Source: Candidatus Omnitrophota bacterium (GTDB lineage Bacteria > Omnitrophota > Koll11 > Tantalellales > Tantalellaceae). From it: a stretch of DNA of 6,730 nucleotides. The notes beneath the pieces were generated by a model. It made no database searches. It had not been told where the DNA came from and was given only the letters and a program-made list of their open reading frames with translations. Of the stretch, positions 1 to 6,060 are shown one piece after another. The position numbers and the translations under genes were made by a program. The stretch lies in contig JADGBB010000059.1 of assembly GCA_015231715.1 (NCBI GenBank), positions 1 to 6,730 on the forward strand. Reading direction: 5' to 3'. Positions within the stretch are counted from its first letter, which is position 1; each line of letters starts with the position of its first letter.

Positions 1-289
1 ATCTGCACCATGGACATTTGCCAAAGAAAACAATATGGAAGCTATCAAACTCATAATGGCTGATCTTTTAGAGGTATTAAGAAAAGCGGCAATAATGTTG
101 TATCCTGTTATGCCGACAAAAATGTCCGATATGTGGGCACAGCTTGGTCTTGACGCTAAACTGTCTGATATTGCCGAGAGCGGAGCATTTAAAGATGAAC
201 TTGAAAATAGATCAAAACAGAACGAACGTAAATTTTCGGCCGGAACAAAAGTCGCAAAGGGTGACCCTTTATTTTTACGCATAAAATAA
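1..289 (+). CDS. metG: Methionyl-tRNA synthetase, C-terminal fragment (5' end outside window)
   Basis: This is the 3' end of a class I methionyl-tRNA synthetase, which charges tRNA-Met in the cytoplasm. The frame is open from base 2 with no start needed and ends with TAA at 287-289, leaving about 95 residues. The visible part begins with SAPWTFAKEN, the Trp-containing segment at the start of the alpha-helical anticodon-binding domain. It continues with the YPVMPTKMSDMW helix and closes with a GTKVAKGDPLFLRIK tail, which matches the usual end of the core enzyme (family pattern G..V.kg.pLFPRI). The protein stops there, so this form lacks the C-terminal EMAP/Trbp111-like tRNA-binding domain found in the dimeric B. 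subtilis and E. coli enzymes; such a domain could still be encoded elsewhere. An internal Met at base 35 is not the true start. The next gene follows after 17 nt. The catalytic domain is outside the window, so its HIGH and KMSKS motifs cannot be checked. Confidence 0.93.
   Translation, partial: SAPWTFAKENNMEAIKLIMADLLEVLRKAAIMLYPVMPTKMSDMWAQLGLDAKLSDIAESGAFKDELENRSKQNERKFSAGTKVAKGDPLFLRIK
256..276 (+). terminator. Terminator-like hairpin inside the 3' end of metG
   Basis: A perfect 6-bp inverted repeat (AAAGGG at 256-261, CCCTTT at 265-270) with a 3-nt TGA loop is followed by ATTTTT at 271-276. This has the shape of a small intrinsic terminator, but it lies entirely inside metG codons for the conserved KGDPLF tail, 11 nt before the stop codon. 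Translating ribosomes would normally disrupt it, and only three GC pairs support the stem. It may therefore be a weak attenuator or 3'-end processing signal, or a coincidence imposed by the protein sequence. Confidence 0.25.
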
Positions 290-306
290 GTGCGTTTAAG
301 GTTTGA

Positions 307-1692
307 ATGATTTTTATGAAATTAATTGATACACACTGCCATTTAGACCTTGAACAATTTGATAAAGATTTGCCCGATGTGATCGCAAAAGCAAAAGCTG
401 ACGGTATAGAACGCATTATCATTCCTGGTATAGATCTAGAAAGTTCAAAAAAAGCCGTCCGAATTGCCGAACAATACGATATTGCATATGCGGCTATAGG
501 GATTCATCCTCATGAAGCTGATTGTTTCAAAAACGATCAGATCAATGCATTCCGTGAATTATACGCATCATCAAAAAAGATCGTAGCCATAGGCGAGATA
601 GGTCTTGACAATTACAGAAATCATTCAAAACCGGAAAATCAAATGGTTATGTTAAAAGCGTTTATGGAATTGGGGAAAGAGCTTAACTTGCCGTTAATTT
701 TACATAACCGAAATACCAGATCGGAATTTGAAAAGCTTTTACCTGAACTTGAAAAACATAAGCCCAAAGGTGTGATGCATTGTTTTTCGGAAGATATTGA
801 TTTTGCAAAAAAAATAATTGATATAGGTTATTACATTTCTTTTGCTTGCAATATAACATATCCTAAGGCTGAGGATTTAAGACAAGTTGCTTCTAAAATT
901 CCTATTGAAAGTATACTGCTTGAGACCGATGCGCCTTATTTAGCTCCTGAAGGTGAAAGAGGAAAAAGGAATGATCCATCTAATGTTGCTCATCTTTTAG
1001 TTTTGCTTTCACGCCTGCATGGTTTATCAGAGCAGGACATAGCCAGAATAACAACTCATAACGCCAATACTTTATTTGGCCTTGGTGTTAATGTGAGGGA
1101 GGAAATAGCTTATCCGATCAGGGATTCTTTGTATATTAATCTCACTAACAGATGCACAAATAACTGTACTTTTTGTACCAGGGATACTTCGGATTTCGTT
1201 AAAGGGCATAATTTGAAAATTGATAAGGAACCTTCATATGAGGAAGTCCTAGAAGCTATAAGTACATATTCAGAATACAAAGAGATAGTTTTTTGCGGTT
1301 TTGGAGAACCTACAATGAGACTTGATATGGTAAAAAAGATCGCAGCTCACTATAAAGCGACCGGCATTAAAACTAGATTAACTACAAATGGAGAAGGCGA
1401 TATAATTAACGGCCGGTCGATAGCCTCGGAGATAGCGGGGCTGATCGACAAAACATCCGTCAGCTTGAACGCCCCCGATGAGGAACTTTACAATAAAATA
1501 TGTCAACCGGAATTCGGTTTTGGAACTTATGACAAAGTTATTGAATTCATAAAAAATTGCATAAAGAATAAAATAACTGTTGAAATAACATGTTTGGATA
1601 TTATAGGGAAAGAGAAAGTTGATCAAACAAGAAAAATAGCTGAAAAGTTGGGAGCTGAGTTTAGATTAAGGCATTTCAATGTAGTAGGTTAA
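307..1692 (+). CDS. TatD-family metal-dependent hydrolase fused to a TatD-linked radical SAM domain
   Basis: This is a 461-residue, two-domain protein. Residues 1 to about 260 are a complete TatD-family hydrolase (metal-dependent DNase/amidohydrolase-like TIM barrel). Visible metal and catalytic positions are H10 and H12 in THCHLD, E97 in GEIGLD, H133 in LILHNR, H158 in MHCFSE and D208 in LLETDAPYLAP, followed by the RGKRNDP signature. Residues from about 272 to 461 are a radical SAM domain. It has a CxxxCxxC cluster motif (C283, C287, C290), a GFGEPT motif at 331-336 in the usual SAM-contacting position, and TNGEGDIINGR and SVSLNAPDEELY segments. This second part resembles the TatD-associated radical SAM family, known from memory as a neighbour of or fusion to tatD; its reaction is unknown to me. 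The start at 307 is preferred because AAGG at 298-301 lies 5 nt upstream; ATG 316 (MKLIDTH) would match family N-termini but is badly spaced. It follows metG, as tatD does in many Bacillota. Confidence 0.92.
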   Translation: MIFMKLIDTHCHLDLEQFDKDLPDVIAKAKADGIERIIIPGIDLESSKKAVRIAEQYDIAYAAIGIHPHEADCFKNDQINAFRELYASSKKIVAIGEIGLDNYRNHSKPENQMVMLKAFMELGKELNLPLILHNRNTRSEFEKLLPELEKHKPKGVMHCFSEDIDFAKKIIDIGYYISFACNITYPKAEDLRQVASKIPIESILLETDAPYLAPEGERGKRNDPSNVAHLLVLLSRLHGLSEQDIARITTHNANTLFGLGVNVREEIAYPIRDSLYINLTNRCTNNCTFCTRDTSDFVKGHNLKIDKEPSYEEVLEAISTYSEYKEIVFCGFGEPTMRLDMVKKIAAHYKATGIKTRLTTNGEGDIINGRSIASEIAGLIDKTSVSLNAPDEELYNKICQPEFGFGTYDKVIEFIKNCIKNKITVEITCLDIIGKEKVDQTRKIAEKLGAEFRLRHFNVVG

Positions 1693-1702
1693 AGTGACAT
1701 TT

Positions 1703-1708
1703 AGGGAG
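1703..1708 (+). promoter_or_regulatory. Shine-Dalgarno of mtnA
   Basis: AGGGAG lies 4 nt before the ATG at 1713, in the 20-nt gap after the TatD-radical SAM stop codon. It is one of the stronger ribosome-binding sites in the operon and fixes the mtnA start, so mtnA can be initiated independently of its upstream neighbour. Confidence 0.8.
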
Positions 1709-1712
1709 AAAA

Positions 1713-2753
1713 ATGATTGAAACTTTACGATGGAAAAAAAAATATTTAGAAATGATAGATCAAAGATTGCTGCCGGGGAAATTTATACATATAAAATGCT
1801 TTACACAAAAAGATGTGTTTGACGCTATTAAGAAAATGATAGTTCGCGGTGCGCCTGCTATAGGTATTGCTGGCGCCTATGGAGTATATCTGGGGATCAG
1901 TCAAAGTAAAGCTAAGTCGTGGAATGTTTTTTATAAAGATCTAAGGAAAACAGCAAAGTATATCGCCTCATCAAGACCGACCGCCAGAAATCTTTTTTGG
2001 GCGATTGAAAGAATTGAAAAAACAGCAATAGACAATAAAGAAAAAACTCCGGACAAAATTAAATCTATTTTGCTTAAAGAATGTCACAAAATATTGGAAC
2101 AGGATAAAATAATTTGCCGCAAACTAGGTGAATACGGCTCGGCGCTTATAAAAAAAGACGCTGTTTTGCTGACTCATTGTAATGCCGGAGCTTTAGCTAC
2201 AGCTGATTATGGAACGGCGCTTGCGCCTATGTATACGGCCAAAAAAAATATTAAAAAAGTTTATGTTGATGAAACCCGCCCAGTACTTCAGGGTGCGAGG
2301 CTTACCGCATGGGAACTTACGCGCGCAAAGATACCGGCGATATTAATATGCGATAATATGGCTGCCGTTCTTATGGCAAAAAGAAAAGTCGATGCCATTT
2401 TTGTCGGAGCTGACAGAATATCTGCAAATGGCGATGTTGCTAACAAGATAGGAACATATTCACTTGCAGTTAACGCTAAATATCATAAAGTGCCGTTCTA
2501 TGTCGTTGCGCCGGCCTCAACTTTTGACCTCTCGCTTAAGAACGGAGACGGGATCCCTATAGAACAGCGTGAAAGCGATGAGGTCCGCAAAGTTCTAGGC
2601 AATTATATTTCTCCAAAACATATTGATGTGTACAATCCTTCGTTTGATGTTACTCCGGCCGAGCTTATATCAGCCATTGTGACTGAGTTCGGAGTTATTA
2701 AAGATCCGGACAATAAAAAGATAAAAGCTGTTTTAGGCAAGGGAAATGGATGA
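1713..2753 (+). CDS. mtnA: S-methyl-5-thioribose-1-phosphate isomerase
   Basis: This cytoplasmic enzyme converts 5-methylthioribose 1-phosphate to 5-methylthioribulose 1-phosphate in methionine salvage from methylthioadenosine. Some family members also isomerise 5-deoxyribose 1-phosphate derived from 5'-deoxyadenosine. The 346-residue length is typical. Visible motifs are VRGAPAIGIAGAYGV (44-58), SRPTARNLFWAI (87-98), LTHCNAGALATADYGTA (153-169) with C156 as the expected catalytic cysteine, VYVDETRPVLQGARLTAWEL (183-202), and IFVGADRISANGDVANKIGT (229-248) with D234 as the expected general acid/base. An IPIEQRESDEV tail is also present. The combination of catalytic Cys and GADR with the ETRP.LQGARLTAWEL block favours MtnA over the related eIF2B subunits or ribose-1,5-bisphosphate isomerase. 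No other methionine salvage gene (mtnN, mtnK/mtnP, mtnB, mtnC, mtnD) is in the window. It follows a radical SAM gene directly and overlaps thiL by 4 nt. Confidence 0.95.
   Translation: MIETLRWKKKYLEMIDQRLLPGKFIHIKCFTQKDVFDAIKKMIVRGAPAIGIAGAYGVYLGISQSKAKSWNVFYKDLRKTAKYIASSRPTARNLFWAIERIEKTAIDNKEKTPDKIKSILLKECHKILEQDKIICRKLGEYGSALIKKDAVLLTHCNAGALATADYGTALAPMYTAKKNIKKVYVDETRPVLQGARLTAWELTRAKIPAILICDNMAAVLMAKRKVDAIFVGADRISANGDVANKIGTYSLAVNAKYHKVPFYVVAPASTFDLSLKNGDGIPIEQRESDEVRKVLGNYISPKHIDVYNPSFDVTPAELISAIVTEFGVIKDPDNKKIKAVLGKGNG
2739..2743 (+). promoter_or_regulatory. Shine-Dalgarno of thiL inside mtnA
   Basis: AAGGG inside the last codons of mtnA sits 6 nt before the thiL ATG at 2750, which overlaps the mtnA TGA. 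It supports this start and suggests translational coupling reinforced by its own binding site. Confidence 0.7.
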
Positions 2754-3619
2754 AAGAATTGCAATTTATTGAACAAATAACCAAACAGACAAAGTCAGCC
2801 GATAAAAATATTATTAAAGGCATTGGTGATGATTGCGCAGTTTTAAAATATACTAAAACTGAACATCTTTTAATCAGCACCGATATGCTTATAGAGAAAA
2901 CACATTTCAAAAAAAGTGCCGGATATGAAAAAATCGGCTACAAGGCCGCAATGGCAAACATAAGCGATATAGCAGCTATGGGCGGTACTCCTAGGCATAT
3001 AACCATAGGACTGGGATTTAATAAGTCATTTTCCGAAGAAAATTTAAAATTATTGTATAAAGGAATGAATAAAGCTTTAAAAAAATTCAATGTAAGCATA
3101 ATAGGCGGGGATCTTAATAAAGCGAGGGATCTCACTATATCAATAACGATATTGGGGACATGTAAAATTAACGAGATTGTTTACCGTTCCGGTGCTAAAA
3201 TAGATGATATTATTTTTATAACCGGACCTGTTAAAGACGGTAAAAAATGTCACTATACTTTTAATGCCAGAGTTAAAGAAGCCAGACTTTTAACAACAAA
3301 ATATAAAATTAATTCAATGATCGATGTGACCGATGGTATAGCAGTAGACCTTTGGAGATTATGTGAGGCAAGCGGAACGAGTGCCGAGATATTTTCTGAG
3401 ATCATACCATTGCAAAAAGGGTTAAAATTAAAAGACGCACTTTATTACGGTGAAAGCTTTGAACTTCTTTTTACGGCATCTTCAGCAGAAGCCGCAGAAA
3501 TTTCCAAGAATAAAGAGTTTTATCCTATTGGTGTTATAAAAAAGGATTCTGAGATCATGTGCATGGTTACTAAAACAGGAAGAAAAAAACTCCCTAAAAA
3601 AGGCTTTGAGCATTTCTAA
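2750..3619 (+). CDS. thiL: Thiamine-monophosphate kinase (short, divergent form)
   Basis: ThiL phosphorylates thiamine monophosphate with ATP to give thiamine diphosphate, the last step of TPP synthesis. The fold is that of the PurM/AIR-synthase superfamily. The N-terminal half is clearly ThiL: an ELQFIEQI start, KGIGDDCAVL (23-32), STDMLIEKTHF (43-53, with D45 and H52), a MANISDIAAMGGTPRH block (68-83) and IIGGDLNKARDLTISITILG (117-136). The C-terminal half keeps YRSGAKIDDIIFITGP (145-160), MIDVTDGIAVDLWRL (190-204, family usually DVSDGL) and YYGESFELLFT (232-242). Two features are unusual. The length is 289 against roughly 305 to 335 in well-known members, and the stretch after ITGP appears shortened. 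The family GEDYEL motif reads GESFEL, losing its Asp. The gene overlaps mtnA by 4 nt and is followed by tsaE and tsaB, as in B. subtilis (thiL-ydiB-ydiC). A different AIR-synthase-like kinase is possible but less likely. Confidence 0.85.
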   Translation: MKELQFIEQITKQTKSADKNIIKGIGDDCAVLKYTKTEHLLISTDMLIEKTHFKKSAGYEKIGYKAAMANISDIAAMGGTPRHITIGLGFNKSFSEENLKLLYKGMNKALKKFNVSIIGGDLNKARDLTISITILGTCKINEIVYRSGAKIDDIIFITGPVKDGKKCHYTFNARVKEARLLTTKYKINSMIDVTDGIAVDLWRLCEASGTSAEIFSEIIPLQKGLKLKDALYYGESFELLFTASSAEAAEISKNKEFYPIGVIKKDSEIMCMVTKTGRKKLPKKGFEHF

Positions 3620-3623
3620 TAAA

Positions 3624-4049
3624 ATGAAAACTTTAATTTCATATACTCCTGAAGATACTATTGAAACGGCCGCTATTCTTGCTAAAGATATTTTGCCCGG
3701 CAGTTTTATCGCTCTTAAAGGCGATCTTGGCGCCGGAAAAACTGTTTTCGTGAAAGGGCTGGCGAAAGGGCTTGAAGTAAAAGATCATTTGTATGTAAAC
3801 AGCCCGACATTTGTCATTTTGCACACTTATCAAGGCAAAATGCCTTTATACCATTTTGATGTTTATCGTATCGATGAGAGAGCATTAGAAGAAACTTTAG
3901 ATTATAAGAGATATTTTTATGGCGATGGTATTTGTGTTGTGGAATGGTCCAATAAGATCGAAGGGCTTTTGCCGGATATTAGAACTGAGGTTTTACTTGA
4001 ACATGAGGGTGAATCAGTCAGAAAAATAACAATAACCGAAATAAGATGA
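3624..4049 (+). CDS. tsaE: tRNA t6A37 threonylcarbamoyladenosine biosynthesis ATPase TsaE
   Basis: TsaE is the P-loop ATPase that works with the TsaB-TsaD complex in attaching threonylcarbamoyl to A37 of ANN-decoding tRNAs. From ATG 3624 the protein has 141 residues, close to the E. coli and B. subtilis lengths (about 150). It shows the Walker A GDLGAGKT (33-40), NSPTF (59-63), YHFDVYR (76-82, acidic residue D79) and the VVEW motif (105-108), in the family order. Start choice is uncertain. An in-frame TTG at 3606 would add six residues and overlap thiL, with only 2 nt after an AAGG; ATG 3624 gives the family-like MKTL...PEDT N-terminus, 4 nt after the thiL stop, but no clear Shine-Dalgarno. 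Coupled translation from thiL would explain the lack of one. Its TGA overlaps the tsaB ATG. Confidence 0.93.
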   Translation: MKTLISYTPEDTIETAAILAKDILPGSFIALKGDLGAGKTVFVKGLAKGLEVKDHLYVNSPTFVILHTYQGKMPLYHFDVYRIDERALEETLDYKRYFYGDGICVVEWSNKIEGLLPDIRTEVLLEHEGESVRKITITEIR

Positions 4050-4678
4050 AAATATTAGCATTTGATACTTCTTCGAATTATTTAACAGTGTCTTTGTCGA
4101 AAGACAATAAGATTCTTTCGTCATTTCATGAAGATGTAGGCCTCAAACATAATGAAATTCTTATGTCGACTATAAACACTGTTTTAGTTGAAGCAGGGTT
4201 AACTATTAAAGACATTGACCTCATAGCAGTAGGTATCGGCCCAGGTTCTTTTACCGGACTTAGAATAGCCGCAGCAACTGCTAAGGGCATATCTGCAGTT
4301 CTAGGAACTAAGATCGCTGCGGTTCCGACATTTGATATAATCGCAATGAATTATATCGGAAAAAAAATAAAAAAACTTACGGTAGTCATGGATGCCAGAA
4401 AAAATAAAGTTTACACTGCAAGTTATGATATTTCAGGCGAGTTTCCTTTGAAGCTTACTGATTGCATCTTGGTTGAAAAAGAAAAAATTTATTTTAATGA
4501 AAATGGTGTTACATTTGTCGGAGATATTTTAGACGCTTTAGATAATGATTTTTGCCCTAAAGCAATAAATATTGCGCGTTTAGGCGAAAACCTATTTCAT
4601 AATAAAAGATTGATCGATCCGTCTGAATTAGATCCTTTATACATTTATTCTAAAGAATGCAGCATGACAGGGAAGTGA
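4046..4678 (+). CDS. tsaB: tRNA t6A37 threonylcarbamoyltransferase complex dimerization subunit TsaB
   Basis: TsaB (YeaZ/YdiC) is the ASKHA-fold paralogue that scaffolds the catalytic TsaD and contacts TsaE in bacterial t6A synthesis. The 210 residues are close to full family length. Diagnostic features are the N-terminal MKILAFDTSSNYLTVSL strand-turn (D7), KHNEILMSTI (34-43), and AVGIGPGSFTGLRIAAATAKG (61-81), the hallmark of the YeaZ family. A PTFDIIA segment (94-100) and a C-terminal DPLYIYSKE tail in the position of the usual P.Y.R follow. The shorter length and the lack of a TsaD metal-binding HHxxH-type motif distinguish it from TsaD. It starts in an ATGA overlap with tsaE and has only a poor Shine-Dalgarno, so translational coupling is likely, fitting the partnership of the two proteins. 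Neither tsaD nor rimI, which follow in B. subtilis, is here; alr comes next instead. Confidence 0.94.
   Translation: MKILAFDTSSNYLTVSLSKDNKILSSFHEDVGLKHNEILMSTINTVLVEAGLTIKDIDLIAVGIGPGSFTGLRIAAATAKGISAVLGTKIAAVPTFDIIAMNYIGKKIKKLTVVMDARKNKVYTASYDISGEFPLKLTDCILVEKEKIYFNENGVTFVGDILDALDNDFCPKAINIARLGENLFHNKRLIDPSELDPLYIYSKECSMTGK
4669..4675 (+). promoter_or_regulatory. Shine-Dalgarno of alr
   Basis: AGGGAAG overlaps the last codons of tsaB and ends 6 nt before the alr ATG at 4682. It is a good match and spacing, so alr is probably translated efficiently on its own despite being the last gene of the cluster. Confidence 0.75.
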
Positions 4679-4681
4679 TAT

Positions 4682-5815
4682 ATGACAAAAACAATTAATT
4701 ACAGGCCTACTTGGGCAGAAATAGATTTAAGTGCACTAAGGCACAATCTTAAAATGATCGAAAATATTGTCGGAAACAAAAAAAAGATAATGCCCATTGT
4801 TAAAGCTAATGCTTATGGCCATGGTATAGTCGAGATCAGTAAAGTTCTTATTGAGAACGGCATATCTTATTTAGGAGTTGCAACTGTTGATGAGGCGATG
4901 TGTCTTAGAAATAACGGTGTAGAAAATAATGTTTCCATCCTTGTTTTAGGTTCTGTTCTTGAAGAAGAAGCTTTTGTTGCAGTAAAAAATGATATAACTT
5001 TGACTTTAGGTGATCAACATCTGACAGATATCCTTATTGCAACATCAAAAAAATTATCAAAAAAAGCTAAAGTACACGTTAATATTGATACCGGGATGGG
5101 GCGTCTGGGCATTTGGCATGAAGACGCCATATATTTTTTAGATAAAGTTTCTAAAATAAATGAAATTGAAATAGAGGGTGTGTATACCCATTTTGCTTCA
5201 GTAGCCAGAGATAAACTTTATACGGCGATGCAGGCAGATTCTTTTCAAAACGTATTAGATTATATGAACACCAGGGAAATTAAGGTAAAATATATACATT
5301 CCTCTAATAGTATTGCTACAGTAGATTATAATTTCGATAACACTAATATGGTGCGAACGGGAATACTTCTGTATGGAATTTATCCTAAAGAAGATTTTGT
5401 TTACAAAATAAAATTAAAACCGGTAATGACATTGAAAACAAGGATAGTTTTTCTTAAAACAATTTCTCCGGGAATGTCTGTAAGTTACGGCAGGACCTAT
5501 ATAGCGCAAAAAGAAACTATGATAGCAACTGTACCTATAGGATATGCCGACGGTTACGGAAGAGTTTTATCTAACCATGCTCAAGCATTAGTTAAGGGTA
5601 AATTGGTAAATCTGACAGGGGTTGTTACAATGGATCAAACACTATTTGATGTTAACCCTGTAAAAGGCGTAAAAGTCGGAGATGAGGTAGTTCTTTTCGG
5701 GTATCAAGGCCGGGCGTGTATACCTGTAGAAAAAATTTCAAGACTGTCCAAAACTATCCCTTATGAAATCCTAGCCGGGATCTCCAACAGAGTTCCAAGA
5801 AAATACATAAAATAA
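4682..5815 (+). CDS. alr: Alanine racemase (PLP-dependent)
   Basis: Alr interconverts L- and D-alanine, supplying D-Ala for peptidoglycan. It is a homodimer with an N-terminal TIM barrel and a C-terminal beta domain. The 377 residues are full length. Visible motifs are PTWAEIDLSALRHNL (9-23), IVKANAYGHG (39-48) with PLP-lysine K41, NIDTGMGRLG (134-143), THFASV (169-174), HSSNS (206-210), VRTGILLYG (224-232), MSVSYGRTY (265-273) with Y269 as the expected second catalytic base, VPIGYADGYGR (284-294), TMDQT (316-320) and ISNRVPRKYI (367-376). Two active-site-region positions differ from the Geobacillus stearothermophilus enzyme: N134 replaces the carbamylated Lys129 and N369 replaces Tyr354. Both vary within the family, so alanine racemase remains the best call, but broader amino-acid racemase activity is possible. 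It is the last gene of the cluster, 3 nt after tsaB. An alr-tsaE-tsaB association is also known in other bacteria. Confidence 0.94.
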   Translation: MTKTINYRPTWAEIDLSALRHNLKMIENIVGNKKKIMPIVKANAYGHGIVEISKVLIENGISYLGVATVDEAMCLRNNGVENNVSILVLGSVLEEEAFVAVKNDITLTLGDQHLTDILIATSKKLSKKAKVHVNIDTGMGRLGIWHEDAIYFLDKVSKINEIEIEGVYTHFASVARDKLYTAMQADSFQNVLDYMNTREIKVKYIHSSNSIATVDYNFDNTNMVRTGILLYGIYPKEDFVYKIKLKPVMTLKTRIVFLKTISPGMSVSYGRTYIAQKETMIATVPIGYADGYGRVLSNHAQALVKGKLVNLTGVVTMDQTLFDVNPVKGVKVGDEVVLFGYQGRACIPVEKISRLSKTIPYEILAGISNRVPRKYIK

Positions 5816-5926
5816 AAGATTTTGGAATAAGAAAATTCTTACTTTTGCACTATAAAATTGATCCGAAAAATATTTTTAAAATAATTGAAAGTTTTTGTAC
5901 CTCTAAAAGCGTCTTATTAAGTGAAT

Positions 5927-5957
5927 AACGATGAGTCAGGAATAGCCTCATCGTTTT
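5927..5957 (+). terminator. Probable rho-independent terminator after the alr operon
   Basis: A perfect 9-bp inverted repeat (AACGATGAG at 5927-5935, CTCATCGTT at 5947-5955) with an 11-nt loop is followed by a short T-run (TTTT at 5954-5957, then CATT). It lies 111 nt after the alr stop and 17 nt before the ilvB promoter, so it would insulate the two transcription units. The T-run is short and the loop long, so efficiency may be moderate. The stem could also work in the other direction, but no reverse-strand gene is present in this window. Confidence 0.65.
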
Positions 5958-5973
5958 CATTAAACTGCGATAC

Positions 5974-6001
5974 TTGACACATAAAAGTTATATGATATAC
6001 T
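5974..6001 (+). promoter_or_regulatory. Sigma70/sigmaA-type promoter for ilvB
   Basis: A perfect -35 box TTGACA (5974-5979) and a -10 box TATACT (5996-6001, 5 of 6 to TATAAT) are separated by 16 nt. Transcription would begin near 6008, giving a leader of about 55 nt before the ilvB ATG at 6065. The alternative TATGAT at 5991 has only an 11-nt spacer and is rejected. A perfect TATAAT occurs at 6039-6044 but has no recognisable -35. No T-box, riboswitch or attenuator fits into the short AU-rich leader. Confidence 0.75.
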
Positions 6002-6053
6002 GATAATCCTGTGCCTATTTATATATCTAGGTAATAATTATAATATATAACTT

Positions 6054-6060
6054 AAGGGAG
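6054..6060 (+). promoter_or_regulatory. Shine-Dalgarno of ilvB
   Basis: AAGGGAG ends 4 nt before ATG 6065. It is a near-perfect anti-16S match and fixes the start of this edge-truncated gene. Confidence 0.85.

Noticed and set aside
189..422. Minus-strand reading frame across the metG/tatD junction
   Set aside because: It is antisense to two recognised genes, has no recognisable domain and is explained by base composition. The same holds for the minus-strand frames at 1378-1626, 2698-2910, 2938-3135 and 3639-3833.
5828..5841. AT-rich palindrome (TAAGA...TCTTA) just after alr as a first terminator
   Set aside because: The stem has only 5 bp with a single GC pair and no proper T-run. The 9-bp hairpin at 5927-5955 is much better.
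5991..5996. TATGAT as the -10 box of the ilvB promoter
   Set aside because: The spacer to TTGACA would be 11 nt, too short; TATACT at 5996 gives 16 nt.
6011..6034. Seven-codon GTG mini-ORF (VPIYISR) in the ilvB leader, with two Ile codons, as a possible attenuation peptide
   Set aside because: It starts within about 3 nt of the predicted transcription start with no Shine-Dalgarno, and no alternative hairpins or terminator lie between it and ilvB.
5987..6051. Inverted repeat GTTATAT / ATATAAC flanking the ilvB leader
   Set aside because: It is a low-complexity AT match at 51-nt separation, and one arm lies before the predicted transcript start, so it cannot fold in the RNA. Chance is the simplest explanation.
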